Below are positions 1 to 9,092 of a stretch of 64,000 nucleotides of DNA, in pieces. Both the position numbers and the translations under genes were made by a program. How positions within the stretch are numbered: position 1 is the stretch's first letter; every line of letters begins with the position of its first letter. Origin of the DNA: Lachnospiraceae bacterium (lineage in GTDB: Bacteria; Bacillota; Clostridia; Lachnospirales; Lachnospiraceae); the NCBI GenBank assembly GCA_015057635.1, contig SVEB01000104.1, positions 1 to 64,000 of the forward strand. Direction: 5' to 3'. The notes beneath the pieces were generated by a model. That model saw only the letters and a program-made list of their open reading frames with translations. It was not told the DNA's origin and did not search any database.

Positions 1-70
1 CGATGTGGCTCAACGGCAGAGCAGCTGATTTGTAATCAGCAGGTTATCGGTTCGAATCCGATCATCGGCT
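1..70 (+). tRNA. tRNA-Thr (UGU), 5' end cut by window
   Basis: Cloverleaf with the anticodon TGT in the loop after the stem GCTGA and a T-arm with GGTTCGAATCC. The 3' acceptor strand CATCGGC plus T needs GCCGATG at the 5' end, so the first two bases lie just outside the window. First of a three-tRNA cluster. Confidence 0.93.
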
Positions 71-86
71 TTATATTTTTTATTAT

Positions 87-168
87 GGATGGGTTCCCGA
101 GTGGCCAAAGGGGGCAGACTGTAAATCTGTTAGCGACGCTTTCGAAGGTTCGAATCCTTCTCCACCCA
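87..168 (+). tRNA. tRNA-Tyr (GUA)
   Basis: Class II tRNA with a long variable arm. The anticodon stem-loop contains GACTGTAAATCTG (anticodon GTA), and the T-arm is GAAGGTTCGAATCCTTC. The overall layout matches bacterial tRNA-Tyr. The acceptor stem GGATGGG/TCCACCC has one A-C mismatch. CCA is not encoded. Confidence 0.93.
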
Positions 169-191
169 TTTAACAACTAAATTAAAAAAAG

Positions 192-221
192 TTGTTAATT
201 ATCTAGAAAATGTGTTATAAT
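192..221 (+). promoter_or_regulatory. candidate promoter of tRNA-fMet
   Basis: TTGTTA (192-197), 18-bp spacer, TATAAT (216-221), ending 17 bp before the mature tRNA. Confidence 0.5.
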
Positions 222-238
222 AACATAGTAATTAATAT

Positions 239-312
239 CGCGGGGTGGAGCAGTCTGGAAGCTCGTCGGGCTCATAACCCGAAGGTCATAGGTTCAAATC
301 CTATCCCCGCAA
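239..312 (+). tRNA. initiator tRNA-fMet (CAU)
   Basis: Anticodon loop CTCATAA on a GC-rich stem (TCGGG/CCCGA), acceptor CGCGGGG/CCCCGCA. The unpaired C1-A72 at the acceptor end and the G-C-rich anticodon stem are features of initiator tRNA, so this is fMet and not elongator Met. Confidence 0.92.
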
Positions 313-319
313 CTCTGGT

Positions 320-360
320 AAAAGCGGAAGTACCTGATTATAGGTACTTTCGCTTTTTTT
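320..360 (+). terminator. terminator of tRNA cluster
   Basis: Stem AAAGCGGAAGTACCT / AGGTACTTTCGCTTT with loop GATTAT, ending in a run of seven T. The following stretch to 690 holds no convincing gene. Confidence 0.85.
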
Positions 361-690
361 GTTTTCACTGATCCATGCTTCATGATATCAAGCATTTTAA
401 ATCTTATGGATTACATATGTTTGGCAGAATGAGGTGGTTTTAAAAATATGATAAAAATCTGATAATATGCTTGCTCTCACTATTAGGGGAATTTAAGGCA
501 GTGATAGGAAAACGGAGAATATTAGAGTAAAGGAACCATTTGCGAGAAAAATCACGAAAAGAACTGAAGGTATATGAGAAATATATTCTTGGGATAAAAG
601 GATGTGAAGAACAGGTTTTACATATCATTTACTAGAGGATAAAGTCTGAAACGTGGTATAATAAAGCAAAAACGTTTCGGAGATGATTTT

Positions 691-1437
691 ATGGATGAAA
701 AGGTGCAAGAGTTAGCAAAAATTCTAAAAGAGAGTAATAGAATTGTATTCTTTGGAGGAGCTGGGGTATCCACTGCTAGCGGGATTCCGGACTTTCGAAG
801 TTCCGATGGGCTTTACAGCAAGAAGTTAAATCGGAATTTCACACCAGAGCAGGCGGTATCGCATACATTCTTTATGCGGTATCCGGAAGAGTTCTTTGAT
901 TTTTATAAGCATAACCTGATCTATCCGTATGCAAAGCCAAATACCTGTCATACAGCACTTGCCAGGTTAGAGAAACTGGGAAAGTTAAAAGCGGTTGTGA
1001 CACAGAATATCGATGGGCTGCATCAGGCGGCAGGCTCTAAGAAGGTATATGAGCTTCATGGATCGGTATTACGTAATTACTGCACGAAATGCCACGCTTT
1101 CTATGATGAAAAGTTTATTCTAAAATCAGCCGGTATTCCGGTGTGTAAGGAGTGTGGTGGAAGAGTAAAGCCCGACGTGGTGCTTTATGAGGAAGGACTT
1201 GATGAGGAAACTGTTTCAGGGGCTATTCATGCGATCTCACAGGCGCATACGCTGATTATCGGAGGGACATCCCTAATCGTATATCCGGCGGCAGGGCTGA
1301 TCGATTATTTTAGCGGAAAGAATCTTGTCCTGATTAATAAGGGCGTGACATCGGCGGATAATCGTGCGGATTTGGTCATCCATGAAGATATTGCGGCTGT
1401 GATGAAAGAAGCCATGGAGCTTGCGTTTGGAGAATAA
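691..1437 (+). CDS. cobB: NAD-dependent protein deacylase, sirtuin (Sir2/CobB family)
   Basis: Removes acyl groups from protein lysines using NAD+ as co-substrate, in the cytoplasm. The 248-residue length fits the bacterial class. Visible motifs are the NAD-binding GAGVSTASGIPDFRS (23-37), QNIDGLH (105-111), the catalytic His in ELHGS (H123), a structural zinc site from four cysteines (C131, C134, C152, C155) and the late GGTSL element. The ATG has GGAG about 9 bp upstream, and a TATAAT at 657-662 could be its -10. It is a single-gene unit ended by the hairpin at 1561-1603. Confidence 0.95.
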   Translation: MDEKVQELAKILKESNRIVFFGGAGVSTASGIPDFRSSDGLYSKKLNRNFTPEQAVSHTFFMRYPEEFFDFYKHNLIYPYAKPNTCHTALARLEKLGKLKAVVTQNIDGLHQAAGSKKVYELHGSVLRNYCTKCHAFYDEKFILKSAGIPVCKECGGRVKPDVVLYEEGLDEETVSGAIHAISQAHTLIIGGTSLIVYPAAGLIDYFSGKNLVLINKGVTSADNRADLVIHEDIAAVMKEAMELAFGE

Positions 1438-1560
1438 GAGAGAATAGGCATATCCAGAATAGATAAGTAAAAGGAATAATAGATTATTTATTTGCAAAAC
1501 AGGTGAATAGAAAAGCAAGTATTATATCATATTATAAAAGTGAATGAAAAAAGAAGGAGA

Positions 1561-1603
1561 GTAAGGGCTATCTCTATGAAAGGGGAAAGCCCTTACTTTT
1601 CTT
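1561..1603 (+). terminator. terminator after sirtuin gene
   Basis: Perfect 9-bp stem GTAAGGGCT / AGCCCTTAC (1561-1569 and 1588-1596) followed by TTTTCTT. The rest of the 1438-1877 gap is an AT-rich promoter region. Confidence 0.75.
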
Positions 1604-1770
1604 AGAATATTGGCATTATCATATTGTATTAGGTTATTTTTAGTGTTAATATGTAGAAGGAATTGAATTTCTAAAGTAATGTGTCACAAGAGAAAAAACA
1701 GAACAGTCTGGCTCATCGGAAAGAAGAGTCAGAAGAGAGGTAAAGAGCACGGAAAATGGAAAAGATTTAC

Positions 1771-1799
1771 TTGAATTTCTTACCAGTGTATAGTATATT
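1771..1799 (+). promoter_or_regulatory. candidate promoter of transaldolase gene
   Basis: TTGAAT (1771-1776), 17-bp spacer, TATATT (1794-1799), about 80 bp before the ATG. Confidence 0.45.
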
Positions 1800-1877
1800 T
1801 GGATTAAAGCAAAATACTTTAGAAATGTAAAAATGTACATAGTTTAATCACTAAACAAATATAGGAGGGTTTTTACC

Positions 1878-2531
1878 ATGAAGTTTTTTATTGACACAGC
1901 AAATGTAGAAGATATTAAAAAAGCAAATGATATGGGGGTTATTTGTGGAGTTACTACAAATCCATCTTTAATCGCAAAAGAAGGAAGAGATTTTAAAGAA
2001 GTAATCAAAGAGATCACTTCCATTGTTGACGGACCAATCAGCGGAGAAGTAAAAGCAACAACAGTAGATGCAGAAGGCATGATTGCAGAAGGCCGTGAGA
2101 TCGCAAAGATCCATCCAAATATGGTTGTTAAGATTCCTATGACAGTAGAAGGCTTAAAAGCAGTGAAGGTATTAACAAGTGAAGGCATTAAGACAAATGT
2201 TACCTTAGTATTCTCTGCAAACCAGGCTTTATTAGCAGCAAGAGCAGGCGCTACTTATGTATCTCCTTTCCTTGGCCGTTTAGATGATATTTCAACACCA
2301 GGTATTGATTTAATTCGTAATATTGCAGATATATTTGATATTTATGGTCTGGATACTGAGATTATCGCAGCAAGCGTTCGTAATCCAATTCATATCACAG
2401 ACTGCGCATTAGCAGGTGCAGATATTGCAACTGTTCCTTACTCTGTTTTAGTACAGTGTACCAAACATCCATTAACCGATGCAGGAATTGCAAAATTCCA
2501 GGCTGACTATAAGGCTGTATTTGGCGAATAG
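1878..2531 (+). CDS. talC: transaldolase, TalC/fructose-6-phosphate aldolase family
   Basis: Transfers a dihydroxyacetone unit in the non-oxidative pentose phosphate pathway. The protein is 217 residues, the size of the short TalC/FSA subgroup. The Schiff-base lysine is K85 in VVKIPMT, and the phosphate/substrate signature GVTTNPSL is at 24-31. The stretch ISGEV carries Glu where E. coli FSA has Gln (AQV), which favours transaldolase over aldolase activity; that reading is inferred from family knowledge. AGGAGGG precedes the ATG. A transketolase gene follows after a 127-bp gap, as expected for a paired pentose phosphate unit. Confidence 0.93.
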   Translation: MKFFIDTANVEDIKKANDMGVICGVTTNPSLIAKEGRDFKEVIKEITSIVDGPISGEVKATTVDAEGMIAEGREIAKIHPNMVVKIPMTVEGLKAVKVLTSEGIKTNVTLVFSANQALLAARAGATYVSPFLGRLDDISTPGIDLIRNIADIFDIYGLDTEIIAASVRNPIHITDCALAGADIATVPYSVLVQCTKHPLTDAGIAKFQADYKAVFGE

Positions 2532-2658
2532 GATTTAAGAATTCAAACAGAGAAAAATAATCTGGTCCATAATTTTTTGCAGAGATTTGTATTAGCATGA
2601 GATACAGATCGATGTGAGATTTTATATATAGGTAATTTTAAATTCAGGAGGATATACA

Positions 2659-4641
2659 ATGAACAACATTGATACTTTGTCAGTTAATTCAATCCGTATT
2701 CTTGCGGCAGATGCGGTACAGAAAGCAAAATCAGGACATCCAGGCCTACCACTCGGATGCGCTGCCGTAGCATATGAATTATGGGCAAAAGAAATGAAAC
2801 ACAGTCCTAGTAATCCAGACTGGCCAGACAGAGATCGCTTTATTTTATCTGGTGGTCATGGTTCTACGTTATTATATTCCTTATTACACTTATTTGGATA
2901 TGGTTTAACGAAAGAAGATTTAGCACAGTTTAGACAGTTAGATTCTTTAACACCAGGACATCCTGAATATAGACATACAAAAGGCGTAGAAGCAACAACC
3001 GGCCCTCTTGGTGCTGGTATGGCTATGGCAGTTGGTATGGCTATGGCGGAAGAACATTTAGCAGCTAAGTTTAACAAAGAGAATTTCCCAGTGGTTGATC
3101 ACTATACGTATGTATTAGGCGGGGATGGCTGTATGATGGAAGGCATTTCATCCGAGGCATTCTCTCTTGCAGGTACATTAGGACTTAGCAAGTTAATCGT
3201 CTTTTATGATTCCAATAAGATCTCCATCGAAGGAAGCACGGATATTGCCTTTACAGAAGATGTTAAGAAGAGATTCGAAGCATTCAATTTCCAGACTTTA
3301 GTCGTAGAAGATGGCAATAATTTAGAAGAAATCCATGCAGCAATCGAAGAAGCAAAGAAAGACAAAGAAAGACCAACCATGATCATGGTTAAGACTCAGA
3401 TTGGCTATGGCTGTCCTGCAAAACAGGGCAAGGCAAGCGCTCATGGAGAACCTCTTGGTGAAGAAAATGTAAAAGCATTAAAAGAAAATCTTTCTTGGCC
3501 TTCATTAGAACCATTCTATGTTCCGGATGAAGTATATGCAAACTACAAGGCAATCGCAGCAGAGAAAGAAAAAGAAGAAGCAGCATGGAATCAGATGTTT
3601 AACGCATACTGTGAAGCTTACCCAGAAATGAAAGAAGCATGGGACAAAGAGTTTAACATGGATATCGCCAAAGATTTAATTGACGATGAAGAATTCTGGT
3701 CCTTCGAGAATAAACCAGAAGCAACCAGAAATCTTTCTGGAATGGTAATCAACCGCTTAAAGGATAAAGTTCCAAACTTAATCGGCGGTGCCGCAGATTT
3801 AGCACCATCCACAAAGACTTATATGAAGGATGCTGGCGATTTCTCCAAAGAAAATCGTCTTGGAAGAAACATTCATTACGGTGTAAGAGAGCTTGCAATG
3901 GCAGCAATCGCAAACGGCATGACTTTACATGGAATGCGTGGATTCGCATCTACATTCTTTGTATTCAGTGATTATGTAAAGCCAATGGCAAGACTATCTG
4001 CTTTAATGAGAATCCCAACTACTTATGTATTAACACATGACAGCATTGGTGTTGGAGAAGATGGTCCTACTCATGAACCAATCGAACAGCTTGCTATGTT
4101 CCGTGCAATGCCAAACTTCCATGTATTCCGTCCAGCAGATGCGACAGAAACAATTGCAGCATGGTATAGCGCTGTAACAAGCAAAGAAACACCAACTGCT
4201 TTAGTTCTTACAAGACAGAACCTTCCACAGCTTGCAAACAGCAGCAAGGAAGCTCTTAAGGGTGCATATGTATTGGAAGATTCCAATAAGGAAACACCAG
4301 ATGCAATCTTAATTGCAACCGGTTCTGAAGTATCCTTAGCCGTAGAAGCAAGAGAAGCCTTATTAAAAGAGGGCATTGATGTACGCGTTGTCAGCATGCC
4401 ATCTATGGATGTATTCGAAGAACAGTCCGCAGAATACAAAGAGTCCGTGCTTCCAAAAGCAGTTCGCAAGAGAGTAGCAGTAGAAGCCTTAATGGATTTC
4501 GGATGGGGCAAATACGTAGGTCTTGATGGCGCAACCGTAACGATGACAGGGTTTGGTGCATCTGCGCCAGCAGCAACTCTGTTCAAGAAGTTTGGCTTTA
4601 CAGCAGAGAATGTTGTTGCAACTGTAAAATCCATTCTGTAA
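2659..4641 (+). CDS. tkt: transketolase
   Basis: Thiamine-diphosphate enzyme that moves two-carbon units between sugar phosphates in the pentose phosphate pathway. At 660 residues it is a full-length bacterial transketolase. Motifs include KSGHPGLPLG near the N-terminus, the ThDP/Mg2+ site GGDGCMMEGISSEA (about 150-165), and the central catalytic segment LTHDSIGVGEDGPTHEPIEQ (about 460-479). The ATG follows AGGAGGATATACA. Codon use is strongly biased to TTA, GCA and GAA, as in a highly expressed gene. It forms one unit with talC and is terminated at 4676-4726. Confidence 0.97.
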   Translation: MNNIDTLSVNSIRILAADAVQKAKSGHPGLPLGCAAVAYELWAKEMKHSPSNPDWPDRDRFILSGGHGSTLLYSLLHLFGYGLTKEDLAQFRQLDSLTPGHPEYRHTKGVEATTGPLGAGMAMAVGMAMAEEHLAAKFNKENFPVVDHYTYVLGGDGCMMEGISSEAFSLAGTLGLSKLIVFYDSNKISIEGSTDIAFTEDVKKRFEAFNFQTLVVEDGNNLEEIHAAIEEAKKDKERPTMIMVKTQIGYGCPAKQGKASAHGEPLGEENVKALKENLSWPSLEPFYVPDEVYANYKAIAAEKEKEEAAWNQMFNAYCEAYPEMKEAWDKEFNMDIAKDLIDDEEFWSFENKPEATRNLSGMVINRLKDKVPNLIGGAADLAPSTKTYMKDAGDFSKENRLGRNIHYGVRELAMAAIANGMTLHGMRGFASTFFVFSDYVKPMARLSALMRIPTTYVLTHDSIGVGEDGPTHEPIEQLAMFRAMPNFHVFRPADATETIAAWYSAVTSKETPTALVLTRQNLPQLANSSKEALKGAYVLEDSNKETPDAILIATGSEVSLAVEAREALLKEGIDVRVVSMPSMDVFEEQSAEYKESVLPKAVRKRVAVEALMDFGWGKYVGLDGATVTMTGFGASAPAATLFKKFGFTAENVVATVKSIL

Positions 4642-4675
4642 TAAGTGATTATATAAAATAGATATAAGATAGAGA

Positions 4676-4726
4676 AAAAGCCTTCCTCTGACAGATTTAT
4701 AAATCTATCGGAGAAAGGCTTTTTTA
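4676..4726 (+). terminator. terminator of talC-tkt unit
   Basis: Long interrupted hairpin (AAAAGCCTT.. / ..AAGGCTTTT with inner GATTTATAAATC) followed by T's. Confidence 0.8.
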
Positions 4727-4817
4727 ATGTACTTCTAATGGGCTTATATTGAATTCTGTTACGAAACCCGATAAAATAGAACTATATGGCATCAGTGCAT
4801 GGAAGGAGCGAAATACA

Positions 4818-5504
4818 ATGGCAAAGATTTTGATCGTAGAGGATGAAGTTAAGATAGCAAGGTTTGTAGAGCTGGAATTAAAATACGAGGGGTATGAAGT
4901 AGAAATTGCAAATGATGGACGTACAGGTCTTGATAAGGCGCTGCATGCAGGAGTTGACTTAGTGCTTCTTGATATTATGCTTCCGGGTCTTAGCGGAATT
5001 GAGGTGTGCAGAAGAATTCGACTGGAATCCCAGGTACCAATCATCATGCTGACCGCAAAGGATGATATTACAGATAAGGTGGCGGGGCTTGATATGGGAG
5101 CCGATGACTATATGACGAAACCATTTGCGATTGAAGAGCTTTTGGCAAGAATCCGTGTTGCCCTTGGCAGACATTCCAAGGTCGTAAATGAAGTGAAACG
5201 GGATATTTTAGAGCATGGAAAGTTAGAACTGAATCTTTCTATGCACAGCGCTCATTATGGGGATGATGAGCTGACGCTTACAAAGAAGGAGTATGAGCTG
5301 TTAGAGTATCTCCTTAAGAATAAGAATATCGCGCTTACAAGAGAACAATTATTAAATAATGTGTGGGATTATGAGTATTTTGGCGATACGAATGTGGTAG
5401 ATGTGTATATCCGTTATTTAAGACAGAAGATTGATGATAAATATGGAGTTCACATTATCAGTACTGTACGCGGAGTGGGGTATATAATCAAAGATGAAAA
5501 ATAA
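4818..5504 (+). CDS. response regulator, OmpR/PhoB family
   Basis: DNA-binding partner of the downstream histidine kinase. Residues 1-115 form a receiver domain with the acidic pair ED at 8-9, phosphoacceptor D52 in LLDIMLPG, the MLTAKDD switch segment and the MTKPF lysine. Residues 130-228 are a winged-helix effector domain ending in RGVGYIIK. The start is taken at ATG 4818 because GGAAGGAG lies 9 bp upstream; an in-frame ATG at 4749 would add 23 unrelated residues. The stop overlaps the kinase start by 11 bp, so the two are translationally coupled. The stimulus is unknown. Confidence 0.93.
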   Translation: MAKILIVEDEVKIARFVELELKYEGYEVEIANDGRTGLDKALHAGVDLVLLDIMLPGLSGIEVCRRIRLESQVPIIMLTAKDDITDKVAGLDMGADDYMTKPFAIEELLARIRVALGRHSKVVNEVKRDILEHGKLELNLSMHSAHYGDDELTLTKKEYELLEYLLKNKNIALTREQLLNNVWDYEYFGDTNVVDVYIRYLRQKIDDKYGVHIISTVRGVGYIIKDEK

Positions 5505-6927
5505 GCTGATAGAAAAGCTTCGTCAGATTTTAATAAAGACGGTGTTGCCATTTCGAAAGAAAAAGGAAGCGGTAATGGGAAGCATCAGACTCTCTATCAC
5601 ATATCGAATTGCGATCAATTATCTTAGGCTGCTGTTACTAAATGGTCTCCTCTTTTTCTTTGTATTTATGATTCTTTATATGAATGTGGAGAAAGAATCT
5701 TTTCAGAATCTTGCTGAACAGGTTATTGTGAATTTAGAAGGTAATGGGGAAACATATGGTTTTCAGGTGAATCCGTATGCTGACCGCGGCATCAACTTAA
5801 TTATCTATGAGGATGAGGGCGACAGAGAAGTATATAATGATGTTAATTACAGGACAAAACAACTTGGGGGAATCTTTAAGAAAATCCACTATACATCGTC
5901 TAGTTCTGAGTACCGTTTAGTAATGGAAGACATCATGACATTTCAGCAGCAGTCGAAGCTATACCGCGCTGTATTCTATTATAATATGACGGAAAGTTAT
6001 AATAAGATGTGGAAGCTGATGATCAATGCAGGACTTTTGTATCTGATTATTGTGGCATGTATTATCAAAGAGGGAAGAAGAGATAATATTAAGATGTTAG
6101 AGCCTATCAAGCAGATGTCAGATACCGTGAACCGCCTTACGGTAAATAATCTGCACAGCGAGCGCCTGAACATTGAAGGGACGAAGAATGAGCTTAAAGA
6201 TCTGGCAGCAGTATTTAATAATATGTTAGATCGACTCGAGACTTCTTATGAGAGTCAGAAACAGTTCGTATCGGATGCCTCTCATGAGTTACGAACACCG
6301 ATTGCAGTTATTCAGGGGTACGTTAATATGCTGAATCGATGGGGGGCAAAAGATCAGGCCGTCTTGGAGGAGTCAATTGAGGCGATTCAGAATGAAGCAA
6401 AGGCGATGCAGGATCTTGTAGAGAAGTTATTGTTCTTAAGCAGACATGATAAAAAGACGTTAAAGTTGGAGAAGAAGCATTTTAATATGAGACCGATCGT
6501 CGAGGAAATGGTAAAGGAAACAAAGCTGGTGGCAAATAACCGGATTGTGGAGTGTCCTTATCTGGAGGATGTGGATGTATACGGGGACAAGCAATCCTTA
6601 AAGCAGGCAATTCGTGTCTTTATTGATAATGCGGCAAAATATACGGTGGAAGGAGATAAGATTTTTATCTCCTGTCAGAATGTAAGAGGTGACTGTGTCA
6701 TTACGGTTCAGGATACCGGAATTGGTATGACAAAGAAAGATATGGATAATATATTTAGCCGTTTCTACCGTTCCGATCATGTAAGAGACCGGAAAATTGA
6801 CGGACACGGTCTTGGCTTATCCATTGCGAAGCTGATTATTATCGCACATACCGGAAGAATTAAAGTGCGTTCTCAGTACAAGAAAGGAACGAGTTTTATC
6901 GTAACCATCCCAAGGATCCGTTATTAA
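5494..6927 (+). CDS. sensor histidine kinase
   Basis: Membrane sensor that phosphorylates the adjacent regulator. Transmembrane segments lie near 44-62 and 173-191, enclosing an extracytoplasmic sensor of about 110 residues. A HAMP-like linker follows, then the dimerisation helix with SHELRTP (H264), the N box with NAAKYT, and the G1 (DTGIGM) and G2 (GHGLGLS) boxes. At 477 residues it is a complete kinase. ATG 5494 has a poor ribosome site; ATG 5575 (residue 28, after AAGGAAGCGGTA) is a plausible alternative start that keeps both membrane segments. The sensor domain gives no clear ligand. Confidence 0.9.
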   Translation: MKNKLIEKLRQILIKTVLPFRKKKEAVMGSIRLSITYRIAINYLRLLLLNGLLFFFVFMILYMNVEKESFQNLAEQVIVNLEGNGETYGFQVNPYADRGINLIIYEDEGDREVYNDVNYRTKQLGGIFKKIHYTSSSSEYRLVMEDIMTFQQQSKLYRAVFYYNMTESYNKMWKLMINAGLLYLIIVACIIKEGRRDNIKMLEPIKQMSDTVNRLTVNNLHSERLNIEGTKNELKDLAAVFNNMLDRLETSYESQKQFVSDASHELRTPIAVIQGYVNMLNRWGAKDQAVLEESIEAIQNEAKAMQDLVEKLLFLSRHDKKTLKLEKKHFNMRPIVEEMVKETKLVANNRIVECPYLEDVDVYGDKQSLKQAIRVFIDNAAKYTVEGDKIFISCQNVRGDCVITVQDTGIGMTKKDMDNIFSRFYRSDHVRDRKIDGHGLGLSIAKLIIIAHTGRIKVRSQYKKGTSFIVTIPRIRY

Positions 6928-6954
6928 GGTGATTTCAAAAAAGGAATAAAACAT

Positions 6955-6996
6955 AAAAAAGAGTACCACATGTACGACATGTGATACTCTTTTTTA
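6955..6996 (+). terminator. terminator of two-component operon
   Basis: AAAAAAGAGTA-CACATGT / ACATGTG-TACTCTTTTTT, a long stem with T run. A-rich on the left side as well, so it may also stop the minus-strand gene at 7090-7266. Confidence 0.85.
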
Positions 6997-7089
6997 TTAG
7001 GCTATAAACCTTACGATCATACCTTGACAGGTACTTATAATGATGGATTTAATCATCAATGTTTTTCATAATTCATTGAAAGACATCCA

Positions 7090-7266
7090 TCATCCATGTT
7101 TGATATGATGATTTTTCTGAGTGGTAAAACCATGTTCTGTATTGGTGGCCTTTTTGAAACGTTCCTGTGTCAGGACGGAATTTTTGGCACCGTGTTTTTT
7201 GGCCTCTATAAATTCCTTCATGGCTTGATTCTTAGCATCTGACTCTGGTCCTGCATTCCTGTTCAT
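7090..7266 (-). CDS. small conserved-looking protein of 58 residues, function unknown
   Basis: ORF MNRNAGPESDAKNQAMKEFI... ending in ..HHIKHG, with a strong ribosome site (AAGGGGGA, 6 bp before ATG). It is highly charged, with no membrane segment or cysteine, and is basic towards the C-terminus with several His residues. It lies 33 bp downstream of the ABC exporter pair on the same strand, so it may be the third gene of that transcript. I do not recognise the family. Confidence 0.6.
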   Translation of the reverse strand: MNRNAGPESDAKNQAMKEFIEAKKHGAKNSVLTQERFKKATNTEHGFTTQKNHHIKHG

Positions 7267-7299
7267 AAAAAATCCCCCTTTGCATGATTAATTTTGCCA

Positions 7300-9078
7300 T
7301 TAGGCAATATTTTTAAACTGTGACATATAAAGATCATAGTAAGCACCTTTTTTAGATAATAACTCTTTTGCATTTCCCTGTTCTAAGATACCCCCCTCGT
7401 CAATCACAAAGATACGGTCTGCTTTTTGAATTGTAGACAGGCGGTGTGCGATGACAAAGGAAGTACGTCCTTTTAACAGCACTTCAATGCCCTGCTGAAC
7501 AAGCTGTTCGGTATGGGTGTCGATGCTGGAGGTGGCTTCATCTAAAATCAGGATCTTTGGCATGGATACCATGGTTCTTGCAAAGGCTAACAGCTGTTTC
7601 TGACCGATGGATAAGCCGGCACCGCGTTCTTTTAGCTCCGTATCATATCCGTGCTCTAACTTCATAATAAAGTCATGAGCATTGACTGCCTTGGCAGCAG
7701 CAATGATATCTTCATCTGTGGCATTAAGGCGGCCGTAACGGATATTATCCTTTACAGTGCCGGAGAACAGGAAGTTTTCCTGTGTCATAATGCCCATCTG
7801 ATTACGAAGGCTTTCGATCGATACTTTCTGGATATCATGTCCGTCAATGTAAATATGCCCTTTCTGAACATCATAAAAACGGCTGATTAAGTTAACGATG
7901 GTTGATTTACCGGCTCCGGTAGGGCCGACTAATGCAATCGTCTCACCAGGCTTAACATGGAAGCTGATGTTGCGAAGCACTTCGGTTTCCTGATCATAAG
8001 AGAAGGAAACATGCTCAAATCTGACATCACCCTGAACATCAGGCAGGGCAGTGACATCCTTGGCATCGGCGATATCCGGGTCAGTGTCTAAAATCTCAAA
8101 GATTCGTTCCGCACCGGCAATATTGGTGATCAGCTGGTTATAGAAGTTACTTAAGTTTAATAACGGATTCCAGAACATAGAGATATAGGTTCCGAATGCG
8201 ATCAGTGTTCCGACCGGGACTTTGTCGGCACCAAGTACTTTCACACCTACAAAGTATAGGGCAAGAGTTCCGATTCCCCAGCAGAAGTCTACGATCGGGC
8301 CAAATGCATCCGCATATACAACTGCATTCCTAAAGGCGGTTCGATGTTCCTTTAATAGTTCATTAAATGTTTTTTCAGTTTCACCTTCCGCACTGAAACT
8401 CTGCACAATTCGCATGCCAGCCATATCCTCATGGATGAAGGCATTCAGATTGGAGCTTTTCTTGCGGTTGATCTGCCAGCGCACATGTGCTTTGCTCTGT
8501 ACAAAGAATACACCTGCCATCATAAGCGGAAGGCTACTAAGAGAGGCAAGCGCTAACTTCCAGTTTTTAATGACCATGATCAGGATGACTGCACAGATTG
8601 TAATAAAATCAGGAATCAGTGTAGTCACACTGTTGGAAAGCACATTCTTAAGTGAATTCACATCCCCGATGATACGGGCTAATATCTTGCCGCTCGGTCT
8701 GGAATCAAAGAAACTGAAGCTGAGCGTCTGGATATGACTGTATAGCTCCTGACGAATTTTTAATAGTACACTGTTTGACAGCTTTGCCATCATGTACATT
8801 CTGATTTTCACGAATAGCACATATATTACATTTAGTATAACAGCAAATCCGCCAAGTGTAAGTAAGCCTTTTATATCATTTCTCTTAATATTTACATTGA
8901 TCGCATGTTCAATAATCAATGGATTGATTAAGGAAATGGATACGGTCCCAAGCATAAGCAATAATACTATTGCAATCTGCTTTTTATACGAGAGAAGATA
9001 GGAAAACAGCCTTACAAGGGTCGCTTTCTTTCCAATGGAGACGGTTTTCTCATCTTCTTTTACAGAATTGACTGACAT
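7300..9078 (-). CDS. ABC exporter half-transporter, catalytic-site subunit of a heterodimer
   Basis: Multidrug/lipid-type exporter half with an N-terminal six-helix membrane domain (about 20-310) and a C-terminal ATPase domain. Motifs are Walker A GPTGAGKST (about 380), Walker B ILILDEATSS with the catalytic Glu, and a deviant signature LSIGQKQ. The partner gene upstream has the reverse pattern: normal LSGGQ but Asp replacing the catalytic Glu. Together they would give one active and one degenerate ATP site, as in BmrCD/TM287-288-type heterodimers. AGAGGTGA precedes the ATG. The gap to the partner is 14 bp. Substrate unknown. Confidence 0.93.
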   Translation of the reverse strand: MSVNSVKEDEKTVSIGKKATLVRLFSYLLSYKKQIAIVLLLMLGTVSISLINPLIIEHAINVNIKRNDIKGLLTLGGFAVILNVIYVLFVKIRMYMMAKLSNSVLLKIRQELYSHIQTLSFSFFDSRPSGKILARIIGDVNSLKNVLSNSVTTLIPDFITICAVILIMVIKNWKLALASLSSLPLMMAGVFFVQSKAHVRWQINRKKSSNLNAFIHEDMAGMRIVQSFSAEGETEKTFNELLKEHRTAFRNAVVYADAFGPIVDFCWGIGTLALYFVGVKVLGADKVPVGTLIAFGTYISMFWNPLLNLSNFYNQLITNIAGAERIFEILDTDPDIADAKDVTALPDVQGDVRFEHVSFSYDQETEVLRNISFHVKPGETIALVGPTGAGKSTIVNLISRFYDVQKGHIYIDGHDIQKVSIESLRNQMGIMTQENFLFSGTVKDNIRYGRLNATDEDIIAAAKAVNAHDFIMKLEHGYDTELKERGAGLSIGQKQLLAFARTMVSMPKILILDEATSSIDTHTEQLVQQGIEVLLKGRTSFVIAHRLSTIQKADRIFVIDEGGILEQGNAKELLSKKGAYYDLYMSQFKNIA

Positions 9079-9092
9079 GACGTCACCTCTTT

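Noticed and set aside
440..628. 62-codon minus-strand ORF between tRNAs and sirtuin gene
   Set aside because: No ribosome site, Phe/Ser-rich composition typical of AT-rich non-coding DNA, no recognisable motif.
1646..1840. 64-codon minus-strand ORF upstream of talC
   Set aside because: Overlaps the talC promoter region, lacks a ribosome site and has a low-complexity sequence.
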